Shown: in pieces, positions 35,420 to 44,422 of the stretch
Numbering within the stretch: the stretch's first letter is position 1
Layout: every line of letters begins with the position of its first letter
Assembly (NCBI GenBank): GCA_963738205.1
Contig: CAVTVQ010000007.1
Span: forward strand, 868,001-932,000
Direction: 5' to 3'
Source: DATFQE01 sp963738205
GTDB lineage: Bacteria; Actinomycetota; Thermoleophilia; Gaiellales; Gaiellaceae
Length of the DNA stretch: 64,000 bases
Notes under the pieces: model-generated
Seen by the model: the letters and a program-made list of their open reading frames with translations, nothing else
Databases searched by the model: none
Told to the model about the DNA's origin: nothing
Position numbers and translations under genes: made by a program

Positions 35420-36328
35420 ATGCGGCGCGCAGCCTTGCTTCTCACCCTCCTGGCGAGTCTCGCCGTGGTCGCGGCCGGTTGTGGCGGCGACGATGACGAC
35501 GGCACCGCCGGCGGCGGCACGACGGCGACGGCGCCGATGGTCGAGGCTTCGTGCTCGAAGGACGAGCTGCAGACCAAGACATCGGGCAAGCTCACGATCG
35601 GCACGGACAACCCGGCCTTCCCGCCCTGGTTCGACGGGGGCACGCCGAAGGGCTCGAAGTGGGAGATCAACGACCCGAGTAGGGGCCAGGGCTTCGAAGG
35701 TGCGGTCGCCTACGCCGTCGCGAAGCAACTCGGCTTCGCACCGGCGGAGGTCGAGTGGGCGGTCGTCCCGTTCGACCAGTCCTTCAAGCCCGGCCCGAAG
35801 AGCTTCGACTTCGACATCAACCAGATCTCGATCAAGCCCGAGCGGGCCAAGAACGTCGACTTCAGCGAGCCCTACTACAACGTCAACCAGGCGCTGGTCG
35901 CGATCAAGGGCACGCCGGTGACGAAAGCGAAGAGCATCGCCGACCTGAAGGACGCCAAGCTCGGCGCGCAGATCGGCACCACGAGCCTCAGCTACATCAA
36001 CGACCAGATCAAGCCGAGCAAGCAGCCGTCCGTCTACAACACGAACAACGATGTGATCTCCGCCCTGAAAGCCAAGCAGATCGACGGGATCGTCGTCGAC
36101 CTCCCGACCGCCTTCTTCGTCACGGCGGTGCAGGTGCCGAACGGGACGATCGTCGGCCAGTTCGCGAATGCCGGGACGCAGGAGCAGTTCGGGCTCGTGC
36201 TGGCGAAGGACAGCCCGCTGACCCCATGCGTGAGCGAGGCCGTCATAGCGCTCCGTGACGCCGGCACGCTCGACTCGATCCAGCAACAGTGGCTCGCCGA
36301 CAAGGCGAACGCGCCGGTCCTGCAGTAG
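35420..36328 (+). CDS. Amino-acid ABC transporter substrate-binding lipoprotein
   Basis: 302 aa. Lipoprotein signal with lipobox VAAGC, an acidic Gly/Thr linker, then a family-3 solute-binding fold. KLTIGTDNPAFPPWF and FDFDINQISIKPERAKNVDFSEPYY hold the first lobe and the switch region typical of polar amino-acid binders. IDGIVVDLPTAFFV is in the second lobe. It delivers substrate to the permease and ATPase encoded next. The specific amino acid is not deducible. Its end overlaps the permease start by 40 bases. Confidence 0.9.
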   Translation: MRRAALLLTLLASLAVVAAGCGGDDDDGTAGGGTTATAPMVEASCSKDELQTKTSGKLTIGTDNPAFPPWFDGGTPKGSKWEINDPSRGQGFEGAVAYAVAKQLGFAPAEVEWAVVPFDQSFKPGPKSFDFDINQISIKPERAKNVDFSEPYYNVNQALVAIKGTPVTKAKSIADLKDAKLGAQIGTTSLSYINDQIKPSKQPSVYNTNNDVISALKAKQIDGIVVDLPTAFFVTAVQVPNGTIVGQFANAGTQEQFGLVLAKDSPLTPCVSEAVIALRDAGTLDSIQQQWLADKANAPVLQ

Positions 36329-37143
36329 ACGACCGGCGCTCCAGGATCCTCGACTTCGGCGGCGAGGGCGGCCGCTCGGTCGCCGTCGCCGTGGCGAGCA
36401 CCGTCGTCTTCTTCGGGCTCGTCGTCCTGCTCGTGGTCAACTCCGCGGGCTGGCCCGAGGTCAAGCGCTCGTTCTTCGACCGGGAGATCTTCGAGGCGTC
36501 GTTCCCGAGCATCGCGCACGCCTTCCTGCTCAACATCCGCATCTTCCTGATCGCCGAGGCCGTGATCCTCGTGGCCGCGCTCGCGATCGCCGTGTTGCGG
36601 AGCCTCCCGGGGCCGGTCTTCTTCCCGCTGCGTGCGCTCGCGGTGGCCTACACGGACATCTTCCGCGGCATCCCGACGATCCTGGTCGTCTACATCCTCG
36701 GCTTCGGAGCGCCGGCGCTCCAGATCCAGGGCGTCCCCACCTCGCCTCTGTTCTGGGGGATCGTCTCGCTCGTGCTCGTCTATTCGGCCTACGTGGCCGA
36801 GGTGTACCGGGCGGGGATCGAGTCCGTGCACCCGAGCCAGGAGGCCGCCGCCCGCTCGCTCGGGCTGACGCGCCCGCAGGCGCTGCGGTACGTCGTGCTC
36901 CCACAGGCCGTGCGCCGGGTGCTCCCGCCGCTCCTGAACGACTTCATCGGCTTGCAGAAGGACTCCGCCCTCGTGGCCCTGATCGGGCCGGTAGAGGCGT
37001 TTCGACAGTCGCAGATCGAGGTGGCAGGGAGCTTCAACTACACGCCCTACATGGCGACAGCGCTCCTGTTCCTGCTGCTCACGATCCCGCTTGCGCGCCT
37101 GACCGACTGGCTGATCGCGCGCGACCGGAGGCGGCAGCAATGA
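36289..37143 (+). CDS. Amino-acid ABC transporter permease
   Basis: 284 aa with about six hydrophobic helices and the EAA loop EAARSLGLTRPQALRYVVLPQ used to dock the ATPase, typical of HisM/GlnP-type permeases (YTDIFRGIPTILVV upstream). The GTG start overlaps the binding-protein gene by 40 bases, and about 25 polar residues precede the first helix. A single permease gene implies a homodimer. Confidence 0.9.
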   Translation: MARRQGERAGPAVDDRRSRILDFGGEGGRSVAVAVASTVVFFGLVVLLVVNSAGWPEVKRSFFDREIFEASFPSIAHAFLLNIRIFLIAEAVILVAALAIAVLRSLPGPVFFPLRALAVAYTDIFRGIPTILVVYILGFGAPALQIQGVPTSPLFWGIVSLVLVYSAYVAEVYRAGIESVHPSQEAAARSLGLTRPQALRYVVLPQAVRRVLPPLLNDFIGLQKDSALVALIGPVEAFRQSQIEVAGSFNYTPYMATALLFLLLTIPLARLTDWLIARDRRRQQ

Positions 37144-37883
37144 GCGCCCTCACGCTCGAGAACGTGCACAAGTCCTTCGGGAAGGTGGAGGTGCTGAAGG
37201 GGATCGACCTCGAGGTGGCCGAGCACGAGGTCGTCTGCATGATCGGCGCCTCGGGGTCGGGCAAGTCGACGCTGCTGCGCTGCGTGAACCTGCTCGAGGC
37301 GGTCGACGCCGGGCGGATCGTCGTCGGGGGCCAGGAGGTGACCGGGCGAGGCGTGGACGTCAACCGCATCCGGCGCGGGATCGGGATCGTCTTCCAGGCC
37401 TACAACCTGTTCCCGCACATGAGCGTGCTCGCCAACGTGACGCTCGCGCCACGCAAGGCGCTGAAGCTGCCGAAGGCCGAGGCCGAGGCGCGTGCGCTCG
37501 AGCTGCTCCGGCGCTTCGGGCTCGAGGACAAGCGCGACGAGTACCCCGACCGGCTCTCGGGCGGTCAGCAGCAGCGGGTCGCGATCGTGCGGGCGCTGGC
37601 GATGCGGCCCAACCTGATGCTCCTCGACGAGGTCACGAGCGCGCTCGACCCGGAGCTCGTGGCCGAGGTACTCAACGTCATCCGCGAGCTGGCGGCGGTG
37701 GGCATGACGATGCTGATCGCAACGCACGAGATGAGCTTCGCGCGCGACATCGCCGACCGCGTCGTCTTCCTCGACGAGGGCGTGATCCTGGAGCAGGGCC
37801 CGCCCGAGCAGATCTTCACGCGTCCGCACGAGGAGCGGACGCAGCAGTTCCTGCAGCGGATCATCGAGGCAGGCCGCCTCTAA
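37140..37883 (+). CDS. Amino-acid ABC transporter ATP-binding protein
   Basis: 247 aa. Walker A GASGSGKST, Q-loop VFQAYNLFPHMSV, signature LSGGQQQRVAIVRAL, Walker B LMLLDEVTSALDP and switch His in IATHEMSFA are the full set for a GlnQ-type importer ATPase. ATG overlaps the permease stop (ATGA). Its 3' end overlaps the convergent amidase gene by 4 bases. Confidence 0.93.
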   Translation: MSALTLENVHKSFGKVEVLKGIDLEVAEHEVVCMIGASGSGKSTLLRCVNLLEAVDAGRIVVGGQEVTGRGVDVNRIRRGIGIVFQAYNLFPHMSVLANVTLAPRKALKLPKAEAEARALELLRRFGLEDKRDEYPDRLSGGQQQRVAIVRALAMRPNLMLLDEVTSALDPELVAEVLNVIRELAAVGMTMLIATHEMSFARDIADRVVFLDEGVILEQGPPEQIFTRPHEERTQQFLQRIIEAGRL

Positions 37884-39256
37884 TCGAGTCCGGGCGGTCG
37901 CCGGCCGCTCCAGGGCCTGGCCTGCTCCAGCTGCGTCGAGAGCCGGATCAACGTCGCTTCGTCGCCCGCCCGCGCGATTAGGTGGACGCCGAGCGGCAGT
38001 CCGTCGTCGGTCCACGCGAACGGCACTGACGCCGCCGGCAGCCCCGCGACATTCACCGACGGCGTGAAGGGCGTGAATTCGGCGGCGCGCGCGTACTGCT
38101 CCCAGGGATCGCTCGGCTCGCGCACCCAGCCGACCGGCACCGGCGGCAGGGCGAGCGTCGGGGTGAGCACGACGTCGTACCCCGCGCAGAACAGCGCGAA
38201 CGCGCGGGCGTGAGCCTGGAGCCGCGCGAGGGCCCTGACGTAGTCCACGCTCGAGGTCGCGTCGGCGCTGGCGGCGAGGGCCGCGTTCGTCGGCTCGAGC
38301 AGCGACCGGTCGGGGACCGGGTGGATCGCGGGAATCGTCTGCCAGACGACCGCGAACAGCTCACGCTGCTCGGCGCTCTGCGGCAGGGTGGCGGGCTCGA
38401 CCTCGTGCCCGAGCTCGGTGAGCAGCGCGGCCGCGTCCTGCGCAGCAGTCGAGCACGCGGCGTCGACCACAGCGGGCTCCGGCGGCTCGAGCGCGAGGCC
38501 GATCCGCAGGCGCCCGGGCGGCACGCCGACCTCGTCCGCGAAGGGTCGCTCCGGCGGTGCCGCCTGGTACGGATCGCCGGGCACGTTGCCCACGATCACG
38601 TCGAGGAAGGCGGCAGCGTCGGCGACGCTGCGCGCGAGCGGCCCGTGGCTGCTGAGCCCGTACGGATCGCCGTAGGGGGCCGGCGACACGCGGCCCCGCG
38701 AGGGCTTGAGCCCGAAGAGCCCACAGCACGAGGCGGGAATCCGGATCGAGCCGCCGCCGTCCGACCCGTGCGCGAGCGGAGCGAGGCCCGCAGCGACAGC
38801 CGCAGCCGCCCCGCCGCTCGAGCCGCCCGGCGTCCGGGAGGTGTCCCACGGATTGCGGCAGATGCCGTTCAGGTCGGACTCGGTCACGGCCGTGGTGCCG
38901 AACTCGGGTGTGTTCGTCTTGCCGATCAGCACGAACCCGGCTGCCCGGAGCCGCCGGACGACCTCGACGTCGCGGGCTGGAACGTGGTCTGCGAAGGCCC
39001 TGCACGAGAACGTCGTCCGGATGCCACCCGTCTCGGTCAGGTCCTTGACCGGGAGCGGCACGCCGCTGAACGGGCCGGGGTGTGGGGACTCCGATTCGCG
39101 CAGCGCCTGCTCGGCCGCGACCGTCACGTAGGCGTTCAGCTCCGGGTCGAGCTGCTCGATCCGGTCGAGGTACAGCCGGACGAGCTCGGCGGACGAGACT
39201 TCGCCCTCCCGAACGAGCCGCGCCTGCTCGAGCGCGGGCTGGAAGGCAAGCGTCAC
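37880..39256 (-). CDS. Amidase-signature enzyme
   Basis: 458 aa, complete. Catalytic Lys in LPVKDLTETGGIRTTF, Ser residues in GGSSGGAAAAVAAG and SDGGGSIRIPAS. Family members hydrolyse amides ranging from short-chain nitrile products to peptide amides or Glu-tRNA. Here the divergent C-terminus and lack of GatB/C neighbours argue against tRNA amidation. GTG start overlaps the phosphatase stop (GTGA). Convergent with the amino-acid importer. Confidence 0.9.
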   Translation of the reverse strand: MTLAFQPALEQARLVREGEVSSAELVRLYLDRIEQLDPELNAYVTVAAEQALRESESPHPGPFSGVPLPVKDLTETGGIRTTFSCRAFADHVPARDVEVVRRLRAAGFVLIGKTNTPEFGTTAVTESDLNGICRNPWDTSRTPGGSSGGAAAAVAAGLAPLAHGSDGGGSIRIPASCCGLFGLKPSRGRVSPAPYGDPYGLSSHGPLARSVADAAAFLDVIVGNVPGDPYQAAPPERPFADEVGVPPGRLRIGLALEPPEPAVVDAACSTAAQDAAALLTELGHEVEPATLPQSAEQRELFAVVWQTIPAIHPVPDRSLLEPTNAALAASADATSSVDYVRALARLQAHARAFALFCAGYDVVLTPTLALPPVPVGWVREPSDPWEQYARAAEFTPFTPSVNVAGLPAASVPFAWTDDGLPLGVHLIARAGDEATLIRLSTQLEQARPWSGRRPPGLD

Positions 39257-39849
39257 GCGTTCAGCTTCGCAGACGCCACTTCTTCGGCAGGCTCGTTCCA
39301 GCGCCAGAACACCGAGGTCTCGTGCTCGTAGCCGAGAATGCTGAGCGAGGCCGTCGAGAGCGCGAATAGCCGCCCGTCCGCCGGGTCGAGACCGAGCCAG
39401 CGCGCTCCCAGGACGCGGAGCTGGTGGCCGTGACCGAAGATCAGCACGTCACCGTCCACCCCACGGAGCTCGGCGATCACGCGGTCGGCGCGGCGGCCGA
39501 CGTCCTCGGGCTGTTCGCCGCCGGGGGCGCCGTCGCGCCACAGCGACCAGTTTGGACGCTCGGCGCGGATCTCCGCCGTCGTGCGACCGTCGTACTCGCC
39601 GTAGTCCCACTCGGCGAGCTCGTCGCGCGCCTGCGCAGCGTCGCCGAAGCCCGCGAGCTCGCACGTTTCGCGCGCCCGCCGGAGCGGGCTCGTCAGGACG
39701 AGCGCGAACGTCCTGCCGCGCAGCGCCTGGGCGAGGATCACTCCTTGCCGCCGGCCGTCCTCGCTGAGCGGGATGTCGCTCTTGCCAGTGTGCTGACGCG
39801 TGCGGGTCCACTCGGTCTCACCGTGACGGACGAGAACGATCTCGGGCAT
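39253..39849 (-). CDS. Histidine phosphatase family protein
   Basis: 198 aa phosphoglycerate-mutase-like phosphatase. RHGETEWTRTRQHTGKSDIP has the phospho-His motif RHGE, ETCELAG and EWDYGEYDG form the body, and GHGHQLRVLG supplies the second catalytic His. Substrate unknown. It may act on a small phosphorylated metabolite. It is translated together with the amidase downstream. An arrangement of this pair next to an amino-acid importer could form a small salvage unit, which is speculation. Confidence 0.9.
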   Translation of the reverse strand: MPEIVLVRHGETEWTRTRQHTGKSDIPLSEDGRRQGVILAQALRGRTFALVLTSPLRRARETCELAGFGDAAQARDELAEWDYGEYDGRTTAEIRAERPNWSLWRDGAPGGEQPEDVGRRADRVIAELRGVDGDVLIFGHGHQLRVLGARWLGLDPADGRLFALSTASLSILGYEHETSVFWRWNEPAEEVASAKLNA

Positions 39850-39890
39850 GCGCTTGTCATATCACCCCCGCGGTCGGATACTGGTCGGGC

Positions 39891-40247
39891 ATGCCGTTCC
39901 CGGCCGTGAACGCCAGCGCCGTCATCCAGTGCACGCACATGGGCAAGGTCACGGTGATCCCCAAGCTGCCGACGGTCACCATCGGCGGCTCGCCTGCGCT
40001 ACGGCTGACCGACCTGATCGGGTCGCCGATCGTCTGCCCGGTGCCGCCGTCGCCCGGCTCCAAACCGTGCATCACCGTCGTCGCGCCTCCCCAGCTCTGG
40101 GCCTCGAAGACGGTCATGGTCGGCGGGCTCCCGCTGCTCATGCAGCTGCCCGGGCCGAGCGGCACCACCGACGGGGTGCCGCCGATTCCCATGGCCGGAC
40201 TGATCTGCTCGTTCTCGGGCGCGCCCACCGTGACGGTCGGCAGCTAG
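39891..40247 (+). CDS. PAAR-like protein
   Basis: 118 aa. A Gly/Pro/Val-rich beta-structure repeats motifs of the PAAR/DUF4280-like kind: QCTHMGKVTVIPKLPTVTIGG, SPALRLTDLIGS and KTVMVGGLPLLMQLPG. PAAR proteins cap the spikes of contractile injection systems and carry effectors. No other injection gene lies in the window, so this would be an orphan. The next gene begins 3 bases later, so it may be co-transcribed with trpB2, an odd partnership. Confidence 0.6.
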   Translation: MPFPAVNASAVIQCTHMGKVTVIPKLPTVTIGGSPALRLTDLIGSPIVCPVPPSPGSKPCITVVAPPQLWASKTVMVGGLPLLMQLPGPSGTTDGVPPIPMAGLICSFSGAPTVTVGS

Positions 40248-40250
40248 GCC

Positions 40251-41624
40251 ATGGCCGCGACGAAGTACGTGCTGCCCGAATCCGCGATTCCGGCGCGCTG
40301 GTACAACATCCAGGCGGACCTGCCGAACCCGGCACAGCCGGTCCTGCATCCCGGCACGGGCGAGCCGATCGGCCCCGACGACCTCGCGCCGCTCTTCCCG
40401 ATGGAGCTCATCATGCAGGAGGTCTCGCAGGACGCCGAGATCGGGATCCCTGACGCGATCCTCGACGTCTACCGCCTCTGGCGCCCAACGCCGCTCTTCC
40501 GAGCGCATCGCCTCGAGCAGGCTCTGGGCACGCGCTCGCGCATCTTCTACAAGTACGAAGGCGTCAGCCCCGCCGGCAGCCACAAGCCGAACACGGCGGT
40601 GGCGCAGGCCTACTACGTGAAGCAGGAGGGGCGAACGCGGATCTCGACCGAGACCGGCGCGGGCCAGTGGGGGAGCGCGATCGCGCTCGCGTGCCGCCTG
40701 TTCGAGCTCGAGTGCAAGGTCTACATGGTCAAGGTCTCGTACCAGCAGAAGCCGTACCGGCGCTCGATGATGCAGACCTGGGGCGCCGAGGTGGTGGCAA
40801 GTCCGTCCGAGGACACGAACGCCGGTCGCTCGATCCTCGCTGATCATCCCGATTCCCCCGGCAGCCTCGGCATCGCGATCTCCGAGGCGGTCGAGGACGC
40901 GGCGACCCGTGATGACACCGCCTACTCGCTCGGCAGCGTCCTCAACCACGTCCTGATGCACCAAACGGTGATCGGGGCGGAGGCGATCGCGCAGATGGAG
41001 CAGGCCGGCGCTTACCCAGATCTGATCGTCGGCTGCGTCGGCGGCGGCTCCAACTTCGCCGGGCTCTCCTTCCCCTTCCTCCGCGAGAAGTTCGCCGGTC
41101 GGGACATCGAGGTGCTGGCCTGTGAGCCGGCGGCGTGCCCGACGCTGACCCGCGGGCCGTTCGCCTATGACTTCGGCGACACCTCGCAGCTGACGCCCCT
41201 GGTCCCGATGCACACGCTCGGCCACGACTTCGTGCCGGCGGGCATTCACGCAGGCGGCCTGCGCTACCACGGCGTGGCGCCCCTCATCTCGCAGCTCGTG
41301 CTCGACGGGTTCGTCCGCGCGGAGGCGTACACGCAGAACGACGTCTTCGCGTCAGCGGTCACTTTTGCGCGCAGTGAGGGGATCATCCCGGCGCCTGAGG
41401 CCGCGCACGCCATCCACGGCGCCGCCCAGGCCGCGCGCGCCGCCGACGAGGAAGGCCGCGAGCGCACGATCCTGTTCAACCTCTCGGGCCACGGGCACTT
41501 CGACATGGGCGCCTACGATGCGTACCTCGCCGGCGAACTGGAGGACTTCGAGTTGCCGCCAGGAGACATCGAGCGGGCACTGCGAGCGATAGAACCGCTG
41601 CCGAAGCCCGTCCTCACGACGTGA
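40251..41624 (+). CDS. trpB2: TrpB2-type tryptophan synthase beta chain
   Basis: 457 aa PLP enzyme. Lys of the cofactor is in EGVSPAGSHKPNTA, ETGAGQWGSAIALAC follows, and VGCVGGGSNFAGLSFPF holds the phosphate-binding loop. Length and the N-terminal extension mark it as the TrpB2 group, which acts without TrpA and may salvage indole or make tryptophan from serine. No trpA lies nearby. The stop overlaps the msrB GTG by 4 bases. Confidence 0.93.
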   Translation: MAATKYVLPESAIPARWYNIQADLPNPAQPVLHPGTGEPIGPDDLAPLFPMELIMQEVSQDAEIGIPDAILDVYRLWRPTPLFRAHRLEQALGTRSRIFYKYEGVSPAGSHKPNTAVAQAYYVKQEGRTRISTETGAGQWGSAIALACRLFELECKVYMVKVSYQQKPYRRSMMQTWGAEVVASPSEDTNAGRSILADHPDSPGSLGIAISEAVEDAATRDDTAYSLGSVLNHVLMHQTVIGAEAIAQMEQAGAYPDLIVGCVGGGSNFAGLSFPFLREKFAGRDIEVLACEPAACPTLTRGPFAYDFGDTSQLTPLVPMHTLGHDFVPAGIHAGGLRYHGVAPLISQLVLDGFVRAEAYTQNDVFASAVTFARSEGIIPAPEAAHAIHGAAQAARAADEEGRERTILFNLSGHGHFDMGAYDAYLAGELEDFELPPGDIERALRAIEPLPKPVLTT

Positions 41625-42013
41625 GCAAGGTCGAGAAGACCGAGCAGGAGTGGCGGCAGCAGCTGACGCCAGAGCAGTACAAGATCCTGCGCGAGAAGGG
41701 CACCGAGCCCGCCTTCACCGGCGAATACGACCACAGCTTCGAGCCCGGCGCGTATCGGTGTGCGGGCTGCGGCGAGCTCCTGTTCGAATCCGGCACGAAG
41801 TACGATTCGGGCTGCGGCTGGCCGGCGTTCTACGCGCCCGCGAGCGCCGAGGCGATCGAGGAGGAGACCGACACCGGCTACGGGATGGTGCGCACCGAGG
41901 TCATGTGCGCGAGCTGCGGCGGACACCTCGGCCACCTCTTCCCGGACGGGCCGGCGCCGACCGGCCAGCGCTACTGCATCAACTCCGCCGCGCTCGAGTT
42001 CGACGAGGAGTAG
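41621..42013 (+). CDS. msrB: Peptide methionine-(R)-sulfoxide reductase MsrB
   Basis: 130 aa. Zn-binding CxxC pairs (CAGCGE and CASCGG), the substrate pocket SGCGWPAFY, GHLGHLFPDG and the catalytic Cys in RYCINSAAL are all present. It repairs oxidised methionine in proteins. GTG overlaps the trpB2 stop. The coupling of msrB with a TrpB2 gene has no evident logic. Confidence 0.96.
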   Translation: MSKVEKTEQEWRQQLTPEQYKILREKGTEPAFTGEYDHSFEPGAYRCAGCGELLFESGTKYDSGCGWPAFYAPASAEAIEEETDTGYGMVRTEVMCASCGGHLGHLFPDGPAPTGQRYCINSAALEFDEE

Positions 42014-42120
42014 GGCGCCTAGGTGCGCATCGTCGCGCCGGCAGCAAAGATGTCGGCGCTACGCCTGGGCACGGGTGAGGCCGCGGGCACCGTAGTCGCG
42101 ACGACCGGAGGAGGAATGAG

Positions 42121-42825
42121 ATGGCGCACCTACGCAAGCTGCTCGTCATCGGCGGCATCAACGGGGCGGTGGAGCAGCTCGAAAAAGTCCTGGCGCGGGC
42201 GTCCGACATCGAGGCGGACGTCGTCGTCTCGGTCGGGGACCTGACGGCCGCGTGGCAGAAGGCCGACGTCTATCGCGCGATCTTCAAGGCATTCGGCAAG
42301 TCGGGCACACCGACCTTCTGGGTGCCGGGTCCGAACGACGCGCCGATCGGCGATTACCTGCGCGAGAGCGCGAACATCGAGACGGTGTTCGAGTTCCTGC
42401 ACGGTGTTCACGGCACCTTCGCGCTCGGGCCGGGACCGACGCTCTTCACGGGCATGGGCGGCGAGGTTGTGGACGATCCGGACGCTATGCGCGTCGAGGA
42501 GTCGGCTCTTCGCTACCCCGGCTGGGAGGTCGAGTACCGCCTCAAGTTCATCTCCGAGCTCAAGGACTACCCCCGCGTGTTGCTGTTCGCGACCCCTCCG
42601 GCGCACAAGGGGCTGCACGGGCCCGGCAGCGAGGTGCTCGCCGAGCTGATCAACACCTACCGGCCGCGCCTGGCGATCGTGGCGGGTGAGCACCCCACCG
42701 AGGAGCAGCTCGGTACGACCCGCATCGTCTGCCCAGGGCGCCTCGACCTGGGCCACTACGTGACCGTCGACTTCAGCGGCCCGACGGTCGAGACGGTCGC
42801 CCTCGGGGCGGGCACGACCGTCTGA
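42121..42825 (+). CDS. Metallophosphoesterase-fold protein with altered metal ligands
   Basis: 234 aa resembling calcineurin-like phosphoesterases: beta strand LLVIGGINGAVEQLEKVL, then VVVSVGDLTAAWQ, then WVPGPNDAPIGDYL, and late TPPAHKGLHGPGSEV. The family needs GDxHG, GD, GNH(D/E) and GHTH. Here the first reads GGING (no Asp or His) and the third PGPND, so several metal ligands are missing. It may be inactive, a binder, or use another metal set. A strong GGAGGAGG ribosome site precedes the ATG. Confidence 0.7.
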   Translation: MAHLRKLLVIGGINGAVEQLEKVLARASDIEADVVVSVGDLTAAWQKADVYRAIFKAFGKSGTPTFWVPGPNDAPIGDYLRESANIETVFEFLHGVHGTFALGPGPTLFTGMGGEVVDDPDAMRVEESALRYPGWEVEYRLKFISELKDYPRVLLFATPPAHKGLHGPGSEVLAELINTYRPRLAIVAGEHPTEEQLGTTRIVCPGRLDLGHYVTVDFSGPTVETVALGAGTTV

Positions 42826-42900
42826 CCAATCCGAGCCTAAGGAGCATCATGTCGCAGCTACCTCCCGAACGCCCTTCGAGCTTGTGATTCCATTCTCGGC

Positions 42901-43806
42901 GTGACGCCGCCGGCGACGGTCCGCTACGAGGTCCACGTTCGTCACCCGACCGGGATCGAACACGTACACCCCTACGCATCGGGGGAGCCGCTCCGGCCCG
43001 GCGACGTCCTGCGTCTCGAGGGGCGCTACTGGCTGATCGAAACGGTTGACGATCCGGGCGAAGGCGACGCGCCCATCCGTGCCGTGGGCAAGCCGGCGCG
43101 CTATCGCCTCCGTCTGCGACACCCGGACGGCCACGAGGAGCTCGGCGCCTTCCGTCGCTTCCGGGCCGACGCGCCGCGGATCGGACACGGGTTCAGCACG
43201 ATCGAGGACGGCCGCCCGATCAGCTGGGAAGTCGTCGACGAGCAGCTCGCGCACGAGGATGGCGGGCCCTACCTCGACCTGATCGCCGAGCGCGACTACG
43301 AGGAGGCCGAGGAGCTGCCCGACCATGAGCTCGAGCACACGCTCGCCCGCGGGGCCGAGGAGCTCCCGGAGGCTGCGGCGGCAACCTTCTCCCGCGCCGA
43401 GGCGGGGGGCCAGGAGCTGGAGCTGGTCGCGCTCGACCCCGGTGAGGAGCCGGACTGGGCCGAGGCCGAAGCCTTCATCGACGCGCTCATCCTCGAGGAG
43501 ATCGAGGACGACCTCTTCGCGCTCGCCGGCGTCGACACCAGGCGTGACCGACAGGACGCGTGGCTCGAGACGGTGAAGGCTCGGCTCCGCGAGGACCTCG
43601 AGCGCTTCCGCGGCGACGTCGAGGGCGACCAGGACGAGATCGAGGAGTGGGACTTCGCCGACGGCAGCGTCTTCGCCGCAGTGGGGAGCCACGAGGACGA
43701 GGCGGATCCGGACAGCGGTTTCGGCTGGATGTGCCGCCTCGTCGACAGCGGCGTCCTGGGCGCGGCCGGTTTCGCACGGGTGCGCAAGGTCGAGTTGCAA
43801 CAGTAA
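42901..43806 (+). CDS. Hypothetical acidic protein
   Basis: 301 aa, not recognised. The N-terminal 70 residues form a beta-rich module (YEVHVRHPTGIEHVHPYASG, LRPGDVLRLEGRYWLIETV). The rest is helical and strongly acidic with long Glu/Asp runs, such as AEAEAFIDALILEEIEDDL. No signal peptide or membrane segment. GTG start in an otherwise clean frame with normal codon use. Confidence 0.6.
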   Translation: MTPPATVRYEVHVRHPTGIEHVHPYASGEPLRPGDVLRLEGRYWLIETVDDPGEGDAPIRAVGKPARYRLRLRHPDGHEELGAFRRFRADAPRIGHGFSTIEDGRPISWEVVDEQLAHEDGGPYLDLIAERDYEEAEELPDHELEHTLARGAEELPEAAAATFSRAEAGGQELELVALDPGEEPDWAEAEAFIDALILEEIEDDLFALAGVDTRRDRQDAWLETVKARLREDLERFRGDVEGDQDEIEEWDFADGSVFAAVGSHEDEADPDSGFGWMCRLVDSGVLGAAGFARVRKVELQQ

Positions 43807-43852
43807 GTCCGGCCGCAGGCGTTTCTAGCTAGTCGGTCAGGTCAAGCAGCGC

Positions 43853-44410
43853 TCAGTCGACGGCCCAGTAGACGAAGTCGGTCGCCGTGCCGGGCTGGTT
43901 GGGCAGGAAGGCGACCTTGCCCGGCTCCTTGCCCTCGGGCACGAGGAAGAGCGTGCAGCTCTCGTAGCTCTTCCCGGGTGCGACCTGGCCTTCGTTGACC
44001 TTCGTGCACTTCGCGTAGGGCTTGTTGCCGTAGTTGAAGATCAGCGTCGAGGAGATCAGGTTGCCGTCGGCGTCCTCCATCGAGACGTCGAGGTCGCGCT
44101 TCAGCGGGGCCGTCCCCTTGTTGGTATAGCGCGCGTCGACGTAGTAGGGAGTCGTGTCGCGGCTCTTCTCGTCGACGGTGTAGCCCGCGGCCTTCAACTC
44201 CTGCTGGCTGCCCTTCCGCACGGCGAGCGCGGTGATCCCGACGTCCACCGGGGTACCGTTGGCGCCGGCGCTGAAGGGCGCGTGCTTCACGACGACCTCC
44301 TCGCCGAGCGCGTGCGTCGAGCTGCCTCCGCCGCCTCCGCCTCCGTCGCCGCCACACGCCGCGAGGCCCAGGGCCAGAACTGAAATCGTGGCGTGCGTTC
44401 GGATCCTCAT
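43853..44410 (-). CDS. Hypothetical lipoprotein
   Basis: 185 aa with a lipoprotein signal ending VLALGLAAC, a Gly-rich spacer and a beta-sandwich-like domain resembling DUF4352-type extracellular modules: EEVVVKHAPF, DVGITALAVRKG, YYVDARYTNKGTAPLKRDLDV. Such domains bind proteins or sit at the membrane surface. ATG at 44410 was chosen as it gives the signal peptide. It is divergent from a GNAT gene with about 12 bases between starts. Confidence 0.7.
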   Translation of the reverse strand: MRIRTHATISVLALGLAACGGDGGGGGGGSSTHALGEEVVVKHAPFSAGANGTPVDVGITALAVRKGSQQELKAAGYTVDEKSRDTTPYYVDARYTNKGTAPLKRDLDVSMEDADGNLISSTLIFNYGNKPYAKCTKVNEGQVAPGKSYESCTLFLVPEGKEPGKVAFLPNQPGTATDFVYWAVD

Positions 44411-44422
44411 CGGCGGAGGATC

